From Protopterus annectens (taxonomy: Eukaryota > Chordata > Ceratodontiformes > Protopteridae): a stretch of DNA of 64,000 bases. Positions 45,433 to 57,015 of this stretch are shown here, piece by piece. A program made the translations under genes and the position numbers. The first letter of the stretch is position 1. The number at the start of each line of letters is the position of its first letter. The DNA is taken from assembly GCF_019279795.1 (NCBI RefSeq), contig NC_056743.1, positions 1,783,971,966 to 1,784,035,965 of the forward strand. Direction: 5' to 3'. The notes below the pieces were generated by a model. The model was not told the origin of the DNA. It saw only the letters and a program-made list of their open reading frames with translations, and searched no databases.

Positions 45433-48197
45433 ATGCTACTAAATGCCAGAAGTCTAAACCTCAAGATGCACGCACTCGAAACTCTCCTTAGCATGGAGAA
45501 CATCGATATCTGTGCAGTAACAGAAACCTGGTTCAAGGCTCTCAAGAGCACCCCAGCACTACCAGGTTATACCTCATACCATGCTTTTCGTCCCCAAAAC
45601 TTGGACCGAACCACAAAAGGAGGGGGAGTATCAATAATCATCAAAGATACCCACACCTCCAGGTTGGTGGCACAGCACGAAGCATCAGAGACTATCCATG
45701 TGCAACTAACAGTGGGTAAAACTGCCTTCCAGTTTATAGCCTGCTACAGACCACCCTCCCAAACCCAGGAACCCCACTCGGCCTTCCTGAGAACACTGGA
45801 AAATATGAAGGTCTCTCCAAACACCATTATATTGGGTGACTTCAACTACCCAACCATAGACTGGGAGCATTACTCTAGCTCCAACACCCTAGCCCAAAGG
45901 TTCCTAGAATTTATAAACTCAAATGCTATGGAACAACTTGTTACCACTCCCACAAGAGGGGAAAACATACTGGACCTGATCATCTCCAACATGGGTACTC
46001 TATGCTCCAGACCAGCAGTGCATCCCTCACTGGAAAGATCAGACCATAAACTAATCTCACTGGATATTCACATCCCGACCCCACCCCATGCCCAGAAAAC
46101 CACAGTGAAAACTTCACTAAAGCAAATTTCACACTCCTCAAAACCAAGGTGGAATCCTTCAAAGCCCCCGGGCATGTGGATAATACGGCCCAGACCACAA
46201 AATCCTTTATAAACACATTCTATGAACACCTTCAGGAATGCATGGATCAAGACCCAATCCTCCAAAGGCAGATGTCCTGTCTGGTGGACCCCAGCCATAA
46301 ACAAACTATACAATAGAAGGAGGAAGCTACTACATGATAGAGCAAAATCCCAAAAAGGGAAGGCATCTCTGATCAGTATTAGCAAAAAACTACGGGCACT
46401 CATAAAATCGTCTAAGGCCAGCTTCGAGAGAAAAATTGCACAGGACACTAAGGATAATCACAAGGCTTTCTTTAGTTATGTTAGGAACCTGGGTGGGAAT
46501 TCCCAGATATGCTCAGAATTAGTCCAAAATGACAAAAAATACACTGAACCCACAGACATTGCCAACATCCTAGCTGACAGGTTCAGCACAAACTTCTCCC
46601 ACCAAAGGGCTAATATCTATCCCAGCAGAGTGCTGCCCCCCTGACATCTCAGATGCTCAGGTAAGAGCTGCCCTCTCCAAAGCAAGAAACACAGCATCAA
46701 TGGGACCGGACGGTGTCCCGGGCTGCGTGCTATATGAACTCCAAGAAGAGCTAAACCCAAACCTAAAACTACTGTTCAATCTCAGCCTTACTACAGGATA
46801 TGTACCCAAACAGTGGCATACAGCAACAGTGGTCCCTCTCCACAAAGGTGGTGCCTCAACGGATCCTGGAAACTATCGCCCCATAAGTCTCACTAGCTTG
46901 GTCTGCAAAGCTATGGAAAGGATCATCATGGACCTTATAAATAAAGATATTGGGGACCTGCAGACACTGGATCCTACCCAGTTCGGCTTTGTTAAGGGCA
47001 GATCCTGCCTCTTGAACCTGGTCAATTTCTTTGAAACAGTCACCAAGGCTATTGACAAGGGGAAGGTGGTCCACACAGCCTACCTGGACCTCGCAAAAGC
47101 CTTTGATACAATACCCCACTCGGGCATTATAGATAAGCTCACCAGCTTAAATATAAACCCCTATGTCACTAGATGGGTTGCAAACTGGCTCAAGGACAGA
47201 ACCCACATGATTAGAATAGCTGGAGCCATGTCAGACTCCAAACCAGTTACAAGTGGCGTCCCACAAGGCTCAGTCCTGGGACCTCTCTTGTTCGGTATAT
47301 ATTTCTCGGAGGTACAGGCCAACATGGAAGGACTGTGGCTGACCAAGTTCGCAGATGACTGCAAACTGGGTGCCATAATAGACTCTCCAGCCAACACAAG
47401 CATCCTCCAAAAGGGCCTCATAGAAACAGACAACTGGTGCCAGAGCCATGGCCTCAAGCTAAATGCCAAAAAGTGTACAGTCATCCCCTTTGGCAAAACA
47501 AAGTGCCCACAAATTACCACATAGGTGGTAATCCATTAAGTACAGAAGAAGTAATTAGGGACCTGGGGACCCAAGTTGATAGCAATCTCTCATTTGACAA
47601 CCACATGGCCAAAGTGGTTAGAAAAACATTTTATATAGCCCACCTAATCATGAAGGGATTCACATCTAGATCAGGGGAGGTCATCGTGCCTCTTTACTCA
47701 TCCCTCATCAGGCCCATAATTGAGTACATGCCCCTTTTGGGATGTACCTTACCAGACACCTGCAGCAACTGGAAAGACCCCAAAAGTACCTCACCAAGAG
47801 GATCAAGGGGCTCAAACAGATGCCGAATGCTGCCCAGTTAAAGAAACTCCAGCTCTACTCAGTGGCATACCGCCTGCTCAGAGGCGATCTGTGCCTGACG
47901 TATAAAGCCATGTCCAACCCAGAATTAATGGACATGCTGCACCTCAGAAAATCCAAATCCCATCGATCTACGTGCTCAAGGGACTTGAACCTCAGCACTG
48001 AAATAAATAGGACATGCTGGAGGGACAGATTCATAACCCAGAGGCTCCCTTCACTCTGGAATAAAATCCCAGTCCAGGTTAGGCAGAGTCCCTCATTGAC
48101 TCTCTTCAAGAGGAATCTTGATGAGTGGATGGGAGATCGTAGGTTTACCCCGGGTATCACTTCTGTGTCACTGTTAGACAGAGGCACAGTATACTAA
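45433..48197 (+). pseudogene. CR1-like ORF2 (endonuclease-reverse transcriptase), copy 2
   Basis: Endonuclease: MLLNARSLNLKMHALETLL, VTETWFKA, GGGVSIIIKDTHTS, ILGDFNYPTIDWE and RSDHKLISLDI (45433-46212), with the Asn, Glu, Asp/Asn and His positions of APE nucleases present. Linker: WTPAINKLYNRRRKLL to FFSYVRNLGGNSQIC (46222-46644). RT (46700-47524): GPDGVPGCVLYEL, FVKGRSC, YLDLAKAFDTIPHS, SGVPQGSVLGPLLFG and LTKFADDCKLGAI, so the catalytic FADD box is intact, unlike copy 1. After a frameshift near 47515, the thumb and C-terminus (47437-48197) end LFKRNLDEWMGDRRFTPG. About four frame breaks; otherwise full length. Confidence 0.9.
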
Positions 48198-48316
48198 CCT
48201 TGAAAAAGGGCATAGCAAAATTAATTTAATATGGGTGGCGAAAGCCATACACACTCTGGCTAGGCTTATAAATGCCCTAGGGCAGATAGCCTAGTATGAA
48301 CCTATGAACCTATGAA

Positions 48317-48889
48317 CAAATTTGCATTTAAAGCTTTTTGACAGTTCTTCTTGTGCAAGTATTTTTCTTTCCTCTAATTTCTCTCTTAATCTTTTTGAAT
48401 GTCTTCTATCTGGAAATTCTGGGCTTTTGCAAAATAGTAACAATACATAATTTCTTCCTAGTTCTCAATAGTCCTCTCTATCTTTTTTATGGCTCTTTTT
48501 TGGCCTGTCAGTTTTTGTGTTTTTTGTGGACTACTATTTCTTTCTACAATGGTACAATGGGGGTAGGGTGGCATCCTCCCCCTGAGCCTGGCTTAGACCC
48601 ATCATAGGAATTATTCCTTGTCATGAGGATTCTACACTGATGTTTTTCTCCAGCCCTGGCATCAGTGTGCAGTACCTGGATTGGGCACTTTTTCATCCTT
48701 GGCCTTGTGCACCCAGCTGTCTTTTTTTTTATTTTAACCTATTTCTGTCCATGATATAGGGTATAAAAATAAGTCTATATATCAGCATCATCCTGGTGAG
48801 ATTTTGTAAAAACAGGGTCTACCTCATGTAGGTACTCACCAGAGCTGAGGATGAATTCAGTTCCAGCAATACTACTCTGCTTTACCTGC
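48317..48889. other. No gene recognised
   Basis: T-rich. The minus strand near 48370-48420 reads RRHSKRLREKLEERKIL, a basic, helix-prone stretch, which may belong to the element broken by the CR1-like copy 2 together with 43651-44400. That link is a guess. Confidence 0.3.
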
Positions 48890-49985
48890 TGATTTTTTTT
48901 CTCTCTCTATTTAGAAGAAAAGCTGATTGAACTGAGGTGTCTGATTGACATACCAGGAACACAATCTCATGTGAAAGAGTCAAGAAAGACTTTTGAATGT
49001 TCTCTTGGAATCCCAGTTCATGTAAGAGATCTTTCACCTAAGACAGAGAGAGATTTCCAATACTTTGAAAAAGACTACTCAAAGATAAGCAGGTTGTATA
49101 AATAAAGAAAATGTGGAACCCCATAGCCTGCAATGAGCTATAACTGGAGATAGACTCTTTGTGAACACTCTTGGTGCAGTGGATAGTCCAAATGGTAAGG
49201 CAGAGAACTGATAATGTGATCCAGACAAACAAAACCTTAAGAAATGTCTAAAGTCTGGATGAACAGGGAGGTGATGCTAAGCATCTTTTAAGTCAAGTGT
49301 TGCCAGGAATCCTGAAAGAGGAAGTAAAATGAAGAAGTTGTGAAGTGACATCATTTTGAATATGGGGTCCTATCTCAAACAGGTTTAGGAAAGAAATATC
49401 CAAAACTGGTCTTCAAGCATTCACATTCTTTTGCACTAGAAACATCCTTCAATAAAAATCCTTCCCCACCTGGGAAGGAGGAATTGGTTCCATCACTCCT
49501 TGAAACAACATGCGATAAACAACTGATGAAAACAAAACAGTCTGATTTGGAAATGTGGAATGACCCCCTGGAAAGAAGGAATTTCCTCCCACTACCATCT
49601 GTAACCTTGATGACTGATTAACAGAACCTATCTGTCTGAAACAATCTGTTTCCAAAGAATAAAATGGAGATTCAGGGTCAAGGTAGGAGGGAGTCACAAG
49701 GTCTCTTGAATAATCATTCAGACTTGTTGGATTGTTCCTGGTTTTGTGAGGTTCGAGATTTCTTTTTGAAACCTCCTTGCCATTTCTTCTTAAATGTCTG
49801 TTTACCTGTATTTTGTTGAGACTGTTTATTCATTTTTTTTTTGCCCAAAATTCAATGAGGAGATAGAAAATCCCTTGCAAAATTTGGAAAAGAAGGGGTG
49901 AAAAATCTTAGAGATTCATTGGACTATCTTGCCCCTTTCATTACATTTTTGATCACCTCTGAAGCACAGGGGCCAAACACAATCC
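48890..49985 (-). pseudogene. DIRS-like reverse transcriptase remnant
   Basis: Minus-strand pieces in several frames: a basic Lys/Gln-rich part (KKKWQGGFKKKSRTSQNQEQ, near 49780), then VYRMLFQGVMEPIPPSQVGK (49449-49697), where the DIRS RT begins, FRIPGNTDLKRC-like sequence near 49280 and a VWITLSVLCLTIWTIHCT segment (49038-49232) at the position of the RT active site. The order and spacing resemble the RT of DIRS-type elements, but stops are frequent and no catalytic Asp pair is certain. It could be another piece of the same family as 31361-33195. Confidence 0.45.
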
Positions 49986-50589
49986 TTCAGATTTACTATT
50001 CCTCTGTGCAGGACTAGCTTATTCCTGCATGGAGGCAGCCGTTTAGGAGCAGGACAGTAACGTTCCATGCATAGTAATGAGGTGTGCTGCCTGAGCTCCT
50101 AGGAGCGTGTAAGAGTGCAGGGGGAGTGCCTGAGAGCAGAGCTCTCAGAATATACATGCCCTTGCAATGAAGAACAACAGAAAGGGGTATGAAATAAGTG
50201 AGACCGGTCATAGGTGAACGCATATCTCCACCAACAGTCCCCCTTGTTTACAACAGCAACAGTATATATAAATAAAATGAAGAAACCCTTTATTTTTTTT
50301 TAAATCTGATTAAAGTTAACCATAGGTGAGCGGGTGTGCCCATCACTTAGCTATGATTAATGCAGCTTAAATGGCTGAAGAGGATAACAAGGAAGATATA
50401 TGCAAATGAAGCAGCATAGTAATAGTGCAGTGAGCAGGCTATTCCGGTTCGAGTCCCACTGGAGCACATTCCATTTCCCATGGCAAAGCAAGTTATGAGT
50501 AATATTTATGTTGCATAACCCACTAAATAACATATTTTCATGAACGGAGTACTGCAGTAAATGCACATGTGAGATGTCAGTGTCATACT
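49986..50589. other. No gene recognised; isolated B-box-like motif
   Basis: A GGTTCGAGTCCC at 50447-50458 looks like a tRNA B box, but no A box or cloverleaf can be formed around it. The remainder is unidentified and may be the left flank of the Harbinger-like region. Confidence 0.35.
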
Positions 50590-50935
50590 GAATAAGGCAC
50601 TAGTAAGCAGGTTTAAGCACAAATAAGCAATAGTAAGCATATTTAAGCGCTAGTAAGCAGGCTTAAGCCATTTGCGCAGCAGTAAGCAATGCCTACACTG
50701 GTTAAGCAATTGTAAAGCTAACTCCCTGTAAGTAGATGTAATGGCAGGTTAGCAGTGCTTACAGTCCCGCAAACCCGAATAGATATGCTTAAAAGTGCCT
50801 TAATCACTCTGTATCCAATGGCCTTTGTCCTCCCCCATCAGCAAAATAAACAGCCATGCAGGACTTGAACCCAGGACCCTATCCACACCATAGTCACAGT
50901 AGTTAACCACCAAGCCATCACAGAAGTACAGAAGA
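50590..50935 (-). repeat. tRNA-derived SINE, copy A
   Basis: On the minus strand the head is TGATGGCTTGGTGGTTAACT (A box) and TCCTGGGTTCAAGTCC (B box), 33 bases apart, followed by CTGTTTATTTTGCTGATGGG, GCCATTGGATACAGAGTG and a tail of repeating GCTTAA/GCTTACT units. A second copy in the same orientation is at 56310-56640 with the same order of blocks. It is not a functional tRNA because the acceptor and anticodon arms cannot pair. Confidence 0.72.
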
Positions 50936-51882
50936 ATGAGGTATTAGCAAACAAGTCCTCACCATAGTAAAACAAAACTGAACCTCCGAAAGGAATCAGT
51001 ATACAGTCATATGTTCCATAACCCACTACATAACATAAATATGTGAATATGACCACTGAATGTCAGGCTATGTAAGCTGTGTATACTACCAGAATGCAGA
51101 CCATTGACATGTGGAAACCGTATCACCCACAGTATACTGTCAAACCATGTCATGTTCCATGCTGACCATGTTCACAAATGTACACCTGCAAATCGGTGAT
51201 GCAAATATCACACATGTACTGTCCACACCCCAACACATGCAGGCACAGGTACACACAACAGCCATGTGGCACATGTGCAGACAGTACACTTTGGGAATTA
51301 ACACTGGTGTATACAAAACTGCAATGACAAACATAGTTAATGCATCATGCATGCTCGAATCTACCCACAACAACATCATTACACTGTACTGTTAACAACA
51401 TGATAATAATACTGTGCTATGTAGTCACCCTGTGCATCAGTACCATGCTATCCTGTTCCAGCATCAATGTTACAGATGGCAGGAGGTGGCAGTAAGCCCA
51501 GAAGTGAGGTGCAATTATAATAGAGTGTTGAAGTCCCCAATAAAACACAAGGACCCATAGAGTGTACATACACATTAATCATGGATACCAGGCATACATA
51601 TAAGGTGTAATGAATAATAACTCAATGCAAAGTCTAATGTAAACAATGCTAAGCATTGCACAGGGCAGCTTAGGAGGTGAAAGCAATGTGTAGGGCAGCT
51701 AACTCATTGTTCCCAGTGGTATACCCCTTTAAACAATGCCAACCCTAGGTAAGCATGTTTTCCCATAGCTTAGTCTTTTCAAAACCGGCCAACCATGGAA
51801 ATGTGTGGGAAATCAGCCCTACTTAAACCCAATAGGCAGGAATACATCTCATAACTGGTTTTAGCTTCCCCTTGCAGACACT

Positions 51883-52180
51883 ATGGCAGTAAGGGGAGAA
51901 GGTGTGCGCTTTTGGGCACAGTGCTGGTGCATCCAGGAGTCCAAGGTCATGGCATGACTCCTTGTCAAAGACCATGATCAGAGACTGCTGCAGGGCCAGT
52001 ACCAGGGCTCCCAATATAAGGCAGAGGCCTGGGACCATCTCACCTGTGACCTCACCAGTGCCATTGGCACACCCCGAACTGGTGAGCAGGTCAGGCACCA
52101 CTATGCCGACCTGTAGTGGAGTAATGGGGACCTCTTGGAGGAGTGGCTCCAAGAGACTAGAGCGCTAAGGGATGATCCAG
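51883..52180 (+). pseudogene. Harbinger-type Myb/SANT-like gene, first exon
   Basis: From ATG at 51883 the plus frame reads MAVRGEGVRFWAQ, a stop at 51955 (TGA), then LLVKDHDQRLLQGQYQGSQY, KAEAWDHLTCDLTSAIGTPR and TGEQVRHHYADL, then a TAG at 52114 and WSNGDLLEEWLQETRAL. This is the trihelix Myb/SANT-like domain of the second protein of PIF/Harbinger transposons, which binds DNA and helps bring the transposase into the nucleus and to the ends. The aromatic and charged positions of the helices are mostly present. Two stop codons inactivate it. The minus-strand frame over the same bases is a shadow. Confidence 0.7.
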
Positions 52181-52275
52181 TCATGTGTAAATATCACCCC
52201 AGTATGTGTGTAATAATTGCCAGGTCAGGTATATCATGGATATGTATGGCTAAATATTAATCATTTCCCCCACAG

Positions 52276-52322
52276 CTGCAATGGAAGGGGCCACGAACCA
52301 GGAGACCCACATCAGTTGGCTG
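52276..52322 (+). pseudogene. Candidate second exon of the Myb-like gene
   Basis: CCCCCACAG precedes a 47-base open stretch (MEGATNQETHISWL) followed by GTGAGT, so acceptor and donor signals are present. It is assigned to the gene only by position and orientation. Confidence 0.4.
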
Positions 52323-52519
52323 GTGAGTTTGTGATGCAAGGCAGGTCAGTAATACTCACACATTTACTGTCATAGGAAATAAAACTAAAAGTAGTAGTAA
52401 ATTAATTGCCTGTATGAAACCTGTATCGTTCAAGGCAAGTACTACATATACTAGAGAATATGGCAGGAAGAGTCTCATATTGTCTATATGTCAATAAAAT
52501 TGTAATAGCCTGATAAAAT

Positions 52520-54200
52520 AGGTTTAACTGCTGGACTGCATGTGTATATTCTGGTATCATATGGTAATGTAGATTTGCAATCATGTAATAGTATTGTTGT
52601 AGTAAGCACTCTATTACCCACAGTGTGCACCATAAATTGAATGTGTAGGAATGCCTGTATATGACAGGTGTAATTCCCAGAGGCCATTTAGTACAACTGA
52701 GAGACACATAGGCAGTAAACAGAGAAAATGCAGACAACAAAAACTGAATAGCACATGCAACTGAGATGTGAACTGTTGTTTTTAGCACACACAGCCACGG
52801 TTCGAATCCTGCCAGTGGCCCATATCTGTTGCCTATCAACCTGTCCCCCTGGGAAATCAGTGGGATGATCCCAAACGTATAGGCAGCAAACAGGAAATAC
52901 AACTGATTGACATATATCTATGAGAACAAAGCTGGCACACCAGCAACTCCCCAATACCTCATGTAAGTAAGAAGCCACGTATGTCCCAGTTACACCCCAA
53001 CTTGTCAAGCTGTGGTCAGAGTGTGTGTACTGTAACAGAGTGAGATGTATGTGCATAATAGTAAGGTGGAATCTGGTACTGTGTGTCGGAACATTCAGGT
53101 AGTGCTAATAAACATTCCTTCCACAAGTCTGTCAGATACCAACACTGTGCCCACAAATACAAGAATGATATGCAGTTGCTCTGACTAATGAGGTATTACA
53201 CATCGCTGTCACCCATACTGTCCTACAACATATAACTGTCTAGGAAATCTGCATATGAGTGTTGTAATACAAGGTCAGAATGCAAAAGCACAGGGGATTA
53301 ATAAGGCAGAAAGCAGATAGGAGATATACAGCAATATCTATATAGCAGACACAACTGTGATGGATGGCGTTTAAGTTGTAGCAGACATGGCCATGGACTT
53401 AGGCTGCATACAGAATCATACCCCACAACTATACAGATGAGGCCAGAATGTCCAGCATATGTGCTCATATCTGCTGCCTGTCCCCCTGGTAAGTCTGTGG
53501 GATGATCCCAGATGTTTAGCCAGCAAACAGGGAATACAAGTGATTATCAAACATCTATGAGAACACACCTGTCAATGTAGCAACCCCCGAAACTGTTAGG
53601 AAAATAATATTTCAAGTATGTCCTATCTACACTCCCATGTTGTCACGCTGTGACCAGAGTGTGTACATTAACAGAGTGATATGTATGAGCATAATACCAA
53701 TGTGTAATCCAGAACTTTGTGTGCAACAGTCAGGTAGTGCTAACAAACATTGCTCCCACGGGTATGTTGGATACGAACACTGTGCTGAGGAATACAGACC
53801 ATTATAACCTGTATTGGTACTGTTCACTCTGGTATTGTAGGAAATTGTGAGTGTTGCAGTTTCTCTGAATAATAAAGTATCACTGGTCACTGTCACCCAC
53901 ACTGTGCTACATAATATAACTGTGTAGGAAAGCATGTATATGTGTGTGTCAAGTCACTAAAGGTGGAAGAGGGCAATATGCTAGATATGTCCTGGCACAC
54001 CAGCATGTGGTCAACACATGGCCAGAGTCTGTGCAGAAAGAGTTGGATAGCTATGTGCAAAACATCAACCTGGAATCTGGGAGTATGTGTAGAAACAGTT
54101 AGTTAGTGTTAACAAACAGTCCCTCCACAGGTATACCAGGTAAGAGGTGTATACTGCAGTTAAAACAGGTTTATGTGTAATGATGATGATAGCCATATCA
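52520..54200. repeat. Tandem duplication, ~638-bp period, in a putative intron
   Basis: GTGGGATGATCCCA at 52860 recurs at 53497, and CAGAGTGTGT at 53017 recurs at 53655, an offset of 637-638 bp. Similarity extends from about 52740 to 53270 against about 53440 to 53950. A further partial copy (GGCCAGAGTCTGTG to CTCCACAGGTATACC) lies at 53985-54150, and the ends of an earlier copy seem present at 52590-52665. The unit has no coding sense. It lies between the candidate exons of the Myb-like gene. Confidence 0.75.
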
Positions 54201-54679
54201 CTGTCCAAACTAAGGCTATAGGATAGTGTAGTAAGACTTGTAAGGTACAGATAACAGCACTGACTAGGAAAGTAATGTGGAATACAGGAATATACTAGTT
54301 GTTGATTGACATCTTCCTCTCCCCCCTACCATATCTCCAACAATAATCAACATACCCACCCTAACTGGTATGTAATGACTCTGATAATGTCCAATTGTTT
54401 GTTAAATGTTTTAATGTTTCCCATGCATGTGCTCTATTGAATTATTCCAACATTGGTAGCATGGTGCCATCAATGTACCTGCATTCTGTTCTTATTACCA
54501 CTGTGGTCCCATATATATGCATATGTTCTGTTTGCCATGCAGCTGTTCAGTATATGGTGTCTGGGTTAATGGGAATATCTATGCATGCTGTTATACCTAA
54601 CCCTGGAATGTGTTGACTATTACTAACCCACATATGATGATGAAATCTAAACACTATAGCACGCTTGAGAAGGCTGGTC

Positions 54680-54990
54680 TCAGCAGACCCACCTGTCCCA
54701 CCTCAGCTGGCCGTGGCACCAGGCACCAGCATATCTGGGTCCCAACCTGGGACCTCACTGGCCATTGGTCCTGCACCACCTTTGGGTGGAACCTCCTCAG
54801 GGGATGGGGCTTGACCCCCCTGCGAGTGGGTGGGGACAGGCATCTGTCACCCGTCACCAGGTCGGGGCCGTGGTGCGTAGAGAAATTGACCAGCAGTTTG
54901 ATGATCTTTGATGCCAGCTCGAGGGCCGCATGTCGTGATTAGAGAGTCAGCCTGGCTCTGCAACTCAGCCCCTAGCACAGCCACCTTTGG
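54680..54990 (+). pseudogene. Candidate last exon of the Myb-like gene
   Basis: After TCTCAGCAG the plus strand encodes DPPVPPQLAVAPGTSISGSQ, a Pro/Ser/Gly-rich linker, and then in a shifted frame VVRREIDQQFDDL, a stop, and QLEGRMS, resembling the short coiled coil that ends such Myb-like proteins. A TGA and a frame change interrupt it. The remainder up to the CR1 fragment would be the 3' UTR. Confidence 0.5.
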
Positions 54991-55539
54991 GGTTGTGAAG
55001 GTGCAGTGGTGACTGCCCATGGGTGGGGACTTCAGTCCCATTGTTACCACTAGGGGGTTTGTGGGCTTCCGATATCCCAAGACCCCTCCCCATCAAGGTG
55101 TTTACCCCCCACATGTGTCATATACCACCCCTGTATGTGTCTTGTTTGTCTTGTCTGTTAACCTACCCAACCTACTTTCACAAATATACCTACTACCTTT
55201 CCCCAACATCCCACTCTCAGCTGAAAAAAAAAGGGCAATCTGTTCCCACAAAAAAATCTCACCCCATACATAGCTGTCCATTTTGTACACATGTCCACTG
55301 GACACATGTAATTTGGACTAATTGGCATCATAACGTATTATTGTTGTCCTCACCCACTGCCAGGGGTTTGAGTGCCCAAGTCTACTTCCAAATTCAGTGT
55401 ATATGCACAGCTGTTGATGTAGAAGAAATGGGCAGCTATGGACCTTCCCTACACCTTTTCTGCACATCCCTGGCTATTTTCCCTACTGTCTTTCCTTCTT
55501 TGTGCCCCTTTTTTCACCACTTTCCTATCAACTATGAAC
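54991..55539. other. 3' flank of the Myb-like gene
   Basis: C- and T-rich sequence with several CCCACC and CCTACC runs; no gene recognised. Confidence 0.3.
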
Positions 55540-56286
55540 TATGAACTACCACATAGGCAGCAATCTACTTAACACTGAATGCGTGATAAGAGATCTTGGG
55601 ACCCAGGTGGACAGTAGTCTCTCCTCTGATAGTCAAATCACCACAGTAGTCAGGAAGTCCTTCTACGTGGCACACCTCATCATAAAAGGGTTCTCATCCA
55701 GGAAAAAAGAGGTCATTGTTCCCCTCTACTCGACACTCATTAGACCCATTATAGAGTACAATGCCCCTCACAAGACATCTGCAGCAGCTGTAAAGGCCAC
55801 AGACGTACCTCACAAAGAGGATTACTGGCCTGAAACAAATGCCCTACACTGACTACCTCAAAAACCTCCAGCTTTACTCCATCGCATATTGCCTACTTCG
55901 ATGTGATCTCTGCCTAACATATAAAGCTATGTCAAACCCAGAGCTGTTGGACATGCTACACCTAAAGAAATCCCAATCCCTCTGAGCTACACGATCTAGG
56001 GACCTAAACCTTGTCACCAAAATAAACAGGACATGCTGGAAGGATAGATTCCTGCCCCAGAGACTTCCCATACTCTGGAACAGGCTACCCATCTATGTCA
56101 AGCAAAGTATTTCATTAGCACTCTTCAAGAAAAATGTTGATGAGTGAATGGGAAATAGGAAATATACCCCGGGGATCACTTCTGTGTCTCTGCTCAACAG
56201 TGGCACAGGAAAATAACTTTCTTGGGTGGCATAAGCCAGGGAACCTTATTGGGCTGATAGCCTAGTACCTACCTATGAACCTATGA
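55540..56286 (+). pseudogene. CR1-like LINE, 5'-truncated copy 3
   Basis: Only the 3' 750 bases remain. The frame at 55541-55852 gives MNYHIGSNLLNTECVIRDLG, VVRKSFYVAHLIIKGFSSRK and LIRPIIEYNAPH, collinear with the end of ORF2 in copies 1 and 2, followed after frameshifts by the thumb end (NRTCWKDRF-like) near 56025 and the 3' UTR. It ends in CCTATGAACCTATGAACC (56270-56286). It lies between the Myb-like gene and SINE copy B. Confidence 0.85.
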
Positions 56287-56309
56287 ACCCCATTTTCTTT
56301 TCTTTTTAA

Positions 56310-56640
56310 AGAAATTAGCATGGAGGTAAGCTAGAGTAAGCACTTTTAAGCAACAGTAAGTGGGTTTAAGCCTGTTTGTGCTGGGGTAAGCAATGCCTAC
56401 ACAGGTTAAGCAATTTGGAAGCTAACAGAGTATAAGAAACTGTAACCGGAAGTTAGCAGTGCTTACCTCTGCTCAAACCCATGCAAACCCACTTACAACT
56501 GCTTTAAAGTGCCTTAATCACTCTGTATCCAATGGCCCGTGTTCTGCCCAGCAACAAAATAAACAGCCTCTGCAAGATTCAAACCCAGGACCCTGCAAAC
56601 CATAGCCAAAGTGATTTACCATTAAACCATGTCAGATATG
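56310..56640 (-). repeat. tRNA-derived SINE, copy B
   Basis: Same structure and orientation as 50590-50935: minus-strand B box TCCTGGGTTTGAATC, GCTGTTTATTTTGTTGC, GCCATTGGATACAGAGTG and the GCTTAA-rich tail. The degenerate A box is GACATGGTTTAATGG. The two copies flank the Myb-like gene at 5.7 kb distance. Confidence 0.7.
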
Positions 56641-56739
56641 CATAACACAGATGTTTTCAAAAATATACCCTCCAGCCCAGTCATTCAACAAGACAGAGAA
56701 TGTATTTCAACATTTAGATGTATGTGTGTGTAAATATAT

Positions 56740-56774
56740 TAATATATCTACAGATACAACATATCTATATATGT

Positions 56775-56833
<59 letters not shown>

Positions 56834-56938
56834 TATAAATATATATGAACATATATACATGCAAATGCCTACAGCTATAGATATGTATGTCTACATCTAT
56901 ATGTCTAAATATATACGGCAGGTTATATATATCTCAGC

Positions 56939-57013
<75 letters not shown>
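56740..57013. repeat. AT-rich microsatellite pair
   Basis: Two long (TA)n tracts (about 56777-56826 and 56939-57013) separated by ATACAT- and ATAAAT-type variants. Repetitive Tyr-Ile open frames on both strands are artefacts. Confidence 0.95.

Positions 57014-57015
<2 letters not shown>

Larger units (their letters stand above)
44410..48316 (+). mobile_element. CR1-like LINE, near-complete copy 2
   Basis: A plus-strand element of about 3.9 kb from just before the ORF1 start (ATG at 44434) to the tail GCCTAGTATGAACCTATGAACCTATGAAC (in pieces of the 8-bp unit CCTATGAA) at 48290-48316. ORF1 (44434-45360) and ORF2 (45433-48197) are separated by 72 bases. The element lacks the long 5' UTR seen in copy 1, so it is probably slightly 5'-truncated. 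Copies 1 and 2 are about four-fifths identical in the RT core by eye, so they are separate insertions of one family and not a recent duplication. Confidence 0.88.

Noticed and set aside
50447-50458. tRNA gene at a perfect B-box motif
   Set aside because: No A box, acceptor stem or anticodon arm can be formed around it.
51823-52152. 109-codon minus-strand open frame
   Set aside because: It is the antisense shadow of the Myb-like domain read on the plus strand.
52790-52812. tRNA gene at GGTTCGAATCC
   Set aside because: Only the B-box-like motif is present; the sequence belongs to the duplicated intron-like unit, whose other copy lacks it.
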